From positions 1,054,001 to 1,118,000 of the forward strand of contig JABYQN010000007.1 of assembly GCA_022606135.1 (NCBI GenBank): DNA of 64,000 nt, given 5' to 3'. Made by a program: the position numbers and the translations under genes. The stretch comes from Fomes fomentarius. Its lineage: Eukaryota; Basidiomycota; Agaricomycetes; Polyporales; Polyporaceae. Positions 58,971-64,000 of this stretch are shown here, piece by piece (position 1 is the first letter of the stretch; each line of letters starts with the position of its first letter). A model generated the notes under the pieces. That model was not told the DNA's origin and did no database searches. It worked only from the letters and a program-made list of their open reading frames with translations.

Positions 58971-59928
58971 ACACTCCTTTGCCTTCCCCTTTTGCTCTCC
59001 TTTTATACTGGCAGGAGGTTCCTCAGCACCGCTTTTATCACCGAGGGAGACCGTACTGGAAGGCGGATCGCTCTGTCCCGCCGCACAGCTACTTTCAGCT
59101 CCTGCACTGGCCCGCCCGGTCCAAAGCGAGTAGCGTCTGGTGAACGTACCGTCCCGCTTCCTGAAGCCTCATAAGCGCCGGACTGAGCGTCGGGGGCACT
59201 GCCTACAAATGACGTGCGTGTATGCGACCTCTGACTTGACGCTGTCCTGGTCTGCATGCCTGAAGAAGTGGATCCCGTACTTGACATTTCCTGACTCGAG
59301 GTCGGGCTCCGCCCCGTGTAGGTGAGACCGTAGGTGTAGTGCGTTGGCGTTTTCGTGGGGGCTCTATAGCCGGGGGCTGGTGTCGAAACGTAGTAGGGTT
59401 TGGCGTGCGACGCGAAGGAGAGGATGAAATACGATGTTCGGACATCCAGACACAAGTTGGGAGGATTGGGTGGATATAGGGCAGGAGTGGGTCACGGCGT
59501 ACGTGGATCTGAGGCCGTGAAGTACAATCTGAATCGTTCACAAGATGTGGATGCAGATAACAGATATGCAGACCCTAGCCTGACGATCCGCGAGTTGCGG
59601 AGCTGATCAGACCTGAAGACGAGCGTTGAGCACTGGTGTGATTGCCAGCGTTGAAGATGGTGCAATGGTAGTATAGACAGAAATCGAAAGCAAGTATCAG
59701 TTGGTTCACGGAAGACGTGCAGCTCTAGATATGAATGGTTGGAAGAGACTCTAGAGAGATGCACTGGCAGTCAGTGAGAGGCTGCATGGTATGGGAGGGC
59801 TGCTGACTATTCACGCTCGGAAAGGCAATTCGGCAACACCCGACCGAAAACTTGTTGCTCCTCATGCATCTCTTCCTGGTCTCGAATATAGTCTTACACT
59901 ACCTGGTCCTTGTCTGAACTCGAATGAA
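58971..59928. other. divergent promoter region, no gene recognised
   Basis: Upstream of both the minus-strand BTB-like gene and the plus-strand eIF3i gene. A TATAAAA on the minus strand at 59001-59007 is only about 31 bp from the BTB ATG. A 150-codon minus-strand frame at 59003-59455 (Ser/Thr-rich) has no recognisable domain. Confidence 0.45.
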
Positions 59929-61404
59929 ATGGTTCGTCTCCTCCTCAGGGCTGGCTCTGTGCGTGCGCTGACCACCGCTCTGTAGAGGCCAATTCTACTC
60001 CAAGGTCTGGGTATAAGCCGCTTCTGTTCAGTGCCTTCGGTTTGACCGTCTGGTTATGCTTTCAGGCCACGAGCGTTCGCTCACTCAGATCAAGTTCAAC
60101 CCGGAGGGAGACCTTCTGTTCTCGTGCTCAAAAGACCACGTCATCAACGTATGGTACACACACAATGGAGAACGACTTGGAACGTATGATGAGCATAACG
60201 GGGCGGTCTGGACAATCGATGTTGACAGTGCGTCGTGTTTGCTATATATGCCTTGACACTCGACTGACCAATACCCTTTGCTCCGTCCGTGCAACCTGGT
60301 TGCCCACTTGGCTCTCATCCCTGCTTTCCTCCTGCAACGTCCTACCCACTTGTTCCCACTCTAGAGCAATCCCGATTCCTCGTCAGCGGCTCCGCTGACA
60401 ACACAATGCGTCTCTGGTCCGTACAGACGGGCAAGTGTCTGTTCTCCTGGGAGTTTCCAACGGCCGTCAAGCGGGTTGCGTTCAGCGAGGATGACGACCA
60501 GGTTGTCTGTATCACCGAGCAGCGTATGGGTTACCAGGGTGCGATCCGGATATTCAACATCAACCGTGATGGAGATGGTACAGCGCGTGAGTAGCGTTTT
60601 TGGCCATCCAACCTCCCTTCCGGCCCTTCCTCGCCCCGTTTACTTGGACTTCTGGGGAACGCAGGTCACGGACCGTTTTGCTGACTACAACCACCGCAGA
60701 GTCAGAGGAGCCCGTGTCGTTCTTCCACCCCATAGGGTCCAAGGCTGTCGTGTGCGCATTCGCACACCGACCAGACCTCATCTTGACCGGACACGAATCC
60801 GGCAAAATCGCCCTTTTCGATGCGAAGACAGGCGACGAGATCCAGTTAAATGAGCATGCTCATCGTGATACCGTCACAGATTTGCAGCTCAGCCCCGACC
60901 GGTCTTACTTCATCACCAGCAGCAAGGACAAGACCGCCCGGGTGCGTCTCAAATGCTCCGCTTTCCTTACTATGTTCTTAAACCTTGGATTTTCAGTTGC
61001 ACGAGACACGTACTCTCACAGTACTCAAAACTTATATCACCGAGACCCCGCTAAACAGCGCCGCCCTGGCACCTTCGAAGCCTTATGTACTGCTTGGCGG
61101 TGGTCAGGATGCGATGAATGTCACGACGACCTCGCTCCGGCAGGGCAAATTTGAGACACGATTCTGGCACAAAGTCTTGGAGGAGGAAGTGGGCCGCGTG
61201 AAGGGCCATTTCGGACCTGTTAACACGTGCGTCATATCTTTATATCGTCAATTCTAACCTCATCTGGACATGTGTAGGATCGCTGTTTCGCCCAAGGGCG
61301 ATTGCTACGCATCAGGAGGCGAGGATGGCTTCGTACGTGTACATCACTACGATGAAAGCTACTTCCGGGCAAAGCCGTATGGTGATCTTGAGATTGAGGA
61401 CTAG
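59929..61404 (+). CDS. TIF34: eukaryotic translation initiation factor 3 subunit I (WD40)
   Basis: eIF3i, a seven-bladed WD40 propeller of the eIF3 complex that supports 43S assembly and scanning. Exons: 59929..59931 (ATG only), 59986..60004, 60066..60227, 60365..60586, 60700..60941, 60997..61226, 61278..61404; 334 aa, a normal length. Sequence blocks: [111 protein letters not shown] and [19 protein letters not shown], ending LEIED. The initiator codon is separated from codon 2 by an intron (gttcgt donor, ctgtag acceptor). The reconstruction MRPILLQGH matches the universal eIF3i start, so the later in-frame ATG at 60056 is inside intron 2 and not the start. Confidence 0.93.
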
Positions 61405-61777
61405 AGTGTGTATGATAGTGGCCTCAGTGCAGAGGATTGTTGTCTATTTGTGTTGTCACTTTGCGTAATGTCGTAACTGTAGCTATACTGTACGATGCGT
61501 GTGGTGCACGTTCTTTCATTCTGTTCGGGTGTGACGGTGCATGATTGTTGGTACACGAACTTGGTGAGTTGCCTGCTAGCAAGCGCTTCGCAGCGCGACA
61601 GGCGGAGTACAAAAATCCGAGCGGAGAAGGCGGCTTGCTTCAAAAACCTGCATGCATGCCTCAAGTTTTTGACTGGTGTTGGGAACAGGGCGTGTCTCAT
61701 CAATATAAGACTAAGTATATCCCTTCCCTGCATCCTGCAGGTCCTTGCACCTCCATCCTTACTACGACGCCGTGACT
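61405..61777. other. intergenic spacer
   Basis: Between the eIF3i stop and the AMP deaminase start. A pyrimidine-rich stretch near 61715-61765 precedes the ATG. Nothing else is seen. Confidence 0.5.
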
Positions 61778-64000
61778 ATGTCAGACCCACAGCCTCAAAA
61801 GCTCGCCACCGTGCGCATACATGAGCCCGACTCGCCAACACCTGGATCCCACTCTCGACGTTCCTCGCCCGACTCCTGCGACGAGCCGCGTTCACCTCCA
61901 GCGCACATCCTGGACGCGAAGAGCGGCTTCTTCGATTACACGGAGGAAAAGAACCTGCACCACGTACGTCCCCTGCATGCACCACGCCTACGCGTCACGG
62001 CACTGAGCGCGTTCCTGTTCGCTCCGGTGCATCGTGCAGATTGAAGAAAAGCTGCTCGCACACAGAAGGGGGTCAGATGCCAATACAGCGTCCCGTCCTG
62101 TCTCTCTGCTCAGCTCGCCGAACCTTCCGACATCAGTGGCCCACCTAGAGAGTCCGTTCATGAATTCCAAGCTGTCGATGATCCCTGAGCCAGAGACCGC
62201 GACTTCTAGCGCGTGGGATGGACGACTGCCTGACGCAATGCCACAGGCCAACTCGTCGGACGGGAAAGGCCAAGGAAGGCTTCCTGGTATGTTCTTATTT
62301 ATTGGTGGTGTCGGAGTCGAATCAGTGGAGGGTCTCCTACTCTCAAACCCGCACCCTAGACGCGCGGGCCTACATGTGACGTCCAGCCGTGCAGACATCT
62401 ATGGTCCGGATTTGGAGCTATGAGCCCTCGACATATGCGCCTCAGCCATTACACGTACATTCTGTGAACGTGTCGCTGTAGCTTGCGTTGCAATTGCAGA
62501 CGTTCCGATTCCATCGGAGAATGTTCCCATTTTAGAGGCGCTGGAAAGGTGCCTTGACCTTCGAGACAAGTACATGTCGCGCTCGGGCCAGAAGCTGGGG
62601 TTCAACCCGCGCGACCACGATGGAGTGTTCACAGGGCTTGACGAAGACATTGCTAGCGTGTCAGGCGTGCGACCCGATGCTGACTATGCTTCTCGGCCCG
62701 CGCCGATGAGTCCCTTCCAACGCTGGCGCATATGCCCTCGTCCGCCGCCGCCACATTGGCACTGGAAGGGAAAGGAGACAGTTGTCTCGAACCATGCAGA
62801 CCATGATGATACGGACAACGAAGACATTGACCCCTCGCAGATTGAAGTTCCTGGCACTCACGAATGGGACTTCGCGATCGACGAGAAGGGAGTGTACCAA
62901 ATATACGACAAGAGCTCAGAAAGTGCGTAGCCACACAGTAGGGCTAACAGGCGGTAACCTGCTTCCCTGTAGATAAAGCTCGAACGCCTGTGTATGACGT
63001 TCCCAGCATACGCGAATACTTCGTCGACTTGGAAAAGGTGCTCGCTGTGATATGCGATGGCCCGACGAAGAGTTTCGCTTTCAGGCGAATCAATTACTTG
63101 TCAAGCAAGTTCACGATGTACTCTCTGCTCAACGAGCAGCAAGAGCTCGCGGAGATTAAGGGGGTGCCTCACCGGTAGCTCTGCGTTTTGATTGATGACT
63201 CCTATCTTTGTGCTCATGCTGGTTGCAGTGACTTCTACAACTTGCGCAAAGTTGACACCCACGTCCATCATTCAAGTAGCATGAACCAGAAGCACCTACT
63301 TCGGTTCATTAAATCGAAGATGAAGCGTAGTCCTCATGTACGCCTTCAATCGAATCAATTACCTCGCGTTTCTGACAAACCCTTCCTCCTAGGACGTCGT
63401 CATCTTCCGTGATGGAAAAGAGCTCACTCTTGAGCAAGTTTTCCAATCGCTCGACCTCACAGCCTACGATCTCTCCATCGATACTCTTGACATGCATGCT
63501 CACCAGGACTCGTTCCATCGCTTCGATAAGTTTAACCTGAAGTACAACCCCATTGGGGAGTCAAGACTTCGGGAGATCTTTCTCAAAAATGACAACTACA
63601 TACAAGGCAGATACCTCGCTGAACTGACGCAAGGCAAGTCCGCTCCCCATCGTGTACGCTCGGTCTATAGTGACCTCCCATGTAGAGGTCATGACCGATC
63701 TCGAGCAGAGCAAGTACCAAGTGAGTGGCAACGCCCGTGTTTCCAGGCTGTTCGACGGGTCTCACCTTCTCACAAGAGCTGTGAATGGCGCATCAGCATA
63801 TATGGTAGAAAGCGTGACGAATGGGACAAGCTCGCCAAGTGGATAGTGGACAATAAACTATACTCTCACAACGTCCGTTGGCTCATCCAGGTGCCGCGCC
63901 TCTACGATGTATACAAGCAGAACGGCTCTATCAAAACCTTCGAGGACATCGTCCGAAGTGCGTGTTTCCGGACCATCTTGTCCAGAAGTGGTGACTGATG
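61778..64000 (+). CDS. AMD1: AMP deaminase, 3' end beyond window
   Basis: Hydrolyses AMP to IMP in the purine nucleotide cycle (metal-dependent amidohydrolase fold). Exons: 61778..61963, 62040..62286, 62500..62922, 62973..63174, 63229..63337, 63393..63633, 63686..63720, 63777..63957, then an intron running off the window. It starts [20 protein letters not shown], with a low-complexity Ser/Pro N-terminal domain as in fungal AMPDs. The catalytic part begins after [47 protein letters not shown] and [20 protein letters not shown] (THVHHSS supplies the first metal-binding histidines). [28 protein letters not shown] and [16 protein letters not shown] follow. The remaining zinc ligands would lie beyond position 64000. 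The intron at 63634-63685 uses a GC donor (g/gcaagt). Confidence 0.93.

Noticed and set aside
59003..59455. 150-codon Ser/Thr-rich minus-strand frame upstream of BTB copy 2
   Set aside because: Considered as an extra N-terminal exon of the BTB gene, but the ATG at 58970 already gives a start matching copy 1 in layout and no donor/acceptor pair links them.
1..64000. CRISPR arrays, bacterial operons, rRNA genes
   Set aside because: None seen; the sequence is clearly eukaryotic nuclear DNA with spliceosomal introns.

Overview
This 64 kb window is nuclear DNA of a basidiomycete fungus, most likely an agaricomycete (Polyporales would fit; the order is inference). Genes carry many short GT-AG introns of about 50-70 bp and several micro-exons. 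The gene content is typical of that group: a FunK1-type kinase, F-box proteins, a BTB-like family, an A1 aspartic protease, a multi-exon GH30 glucanase, a GPI-anchored secreted protein, a fused ergothioneine synthase and a hAT transposon. Gene models were built by reading splice junctions by eye. For most genes the exon lengths sum to a whole number of codons and known motifs fall in place.

Left third (1-20 kb): an F-box gene cut by the window edge; two tandem alpha/beta-hydrolase paralogs on the minus strand; a DUF7025-like AAA+ ATPase; a GPI-anchored secreted protein of unknown function; a decayed C2H2 zinc-finger remnant; a FunK1-family gene whose catalytic motifs are lost; a BTB-like gene; and an A1 aspartic protease. 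A 3.5 kb stretch without recognisable genes follows.

Middle (23.5-47 kb): EGT1, the ergothioneine synthase, with an apparent one-base frameshift in exon 1; a small conserved protein sharing a divergent promoter with the large subunit of ribonucleotide reductase (RNR1), this promoter and the first RNR1 introns carrying seven ACGCGT (MCB) boxes; a second F-box gene; ribosomal protein eS19; a delta-12 fatty-acid desaturase; a CK1-like kinase with a duplicated C-terminal module; and a GH30 beta-1,6-glucanase-like secreted enzyme.

Right part (49-64 kb): a transposon island. A complete 4.1 kb hAT element is flanked by a perfect 8-bp target-site duplication, and its transposase appears to carry one frameshift. 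Around it are three elements sharing CATCAGG-type terminal inverted repeats, one nested in another. After the island come a second BTB-like paralog, translation factor eIF3i (whose start codon forms an exon by itself) and AMP deaminase, cut by the right edge.

The genes do not form one pathway. Housekeeping genes (RNR1, eS19, eIF3i, AMP deaminase, desaturase) are interspersed with fast-evolving families (F-box, BTB, FunK1) and secreted enzymes.
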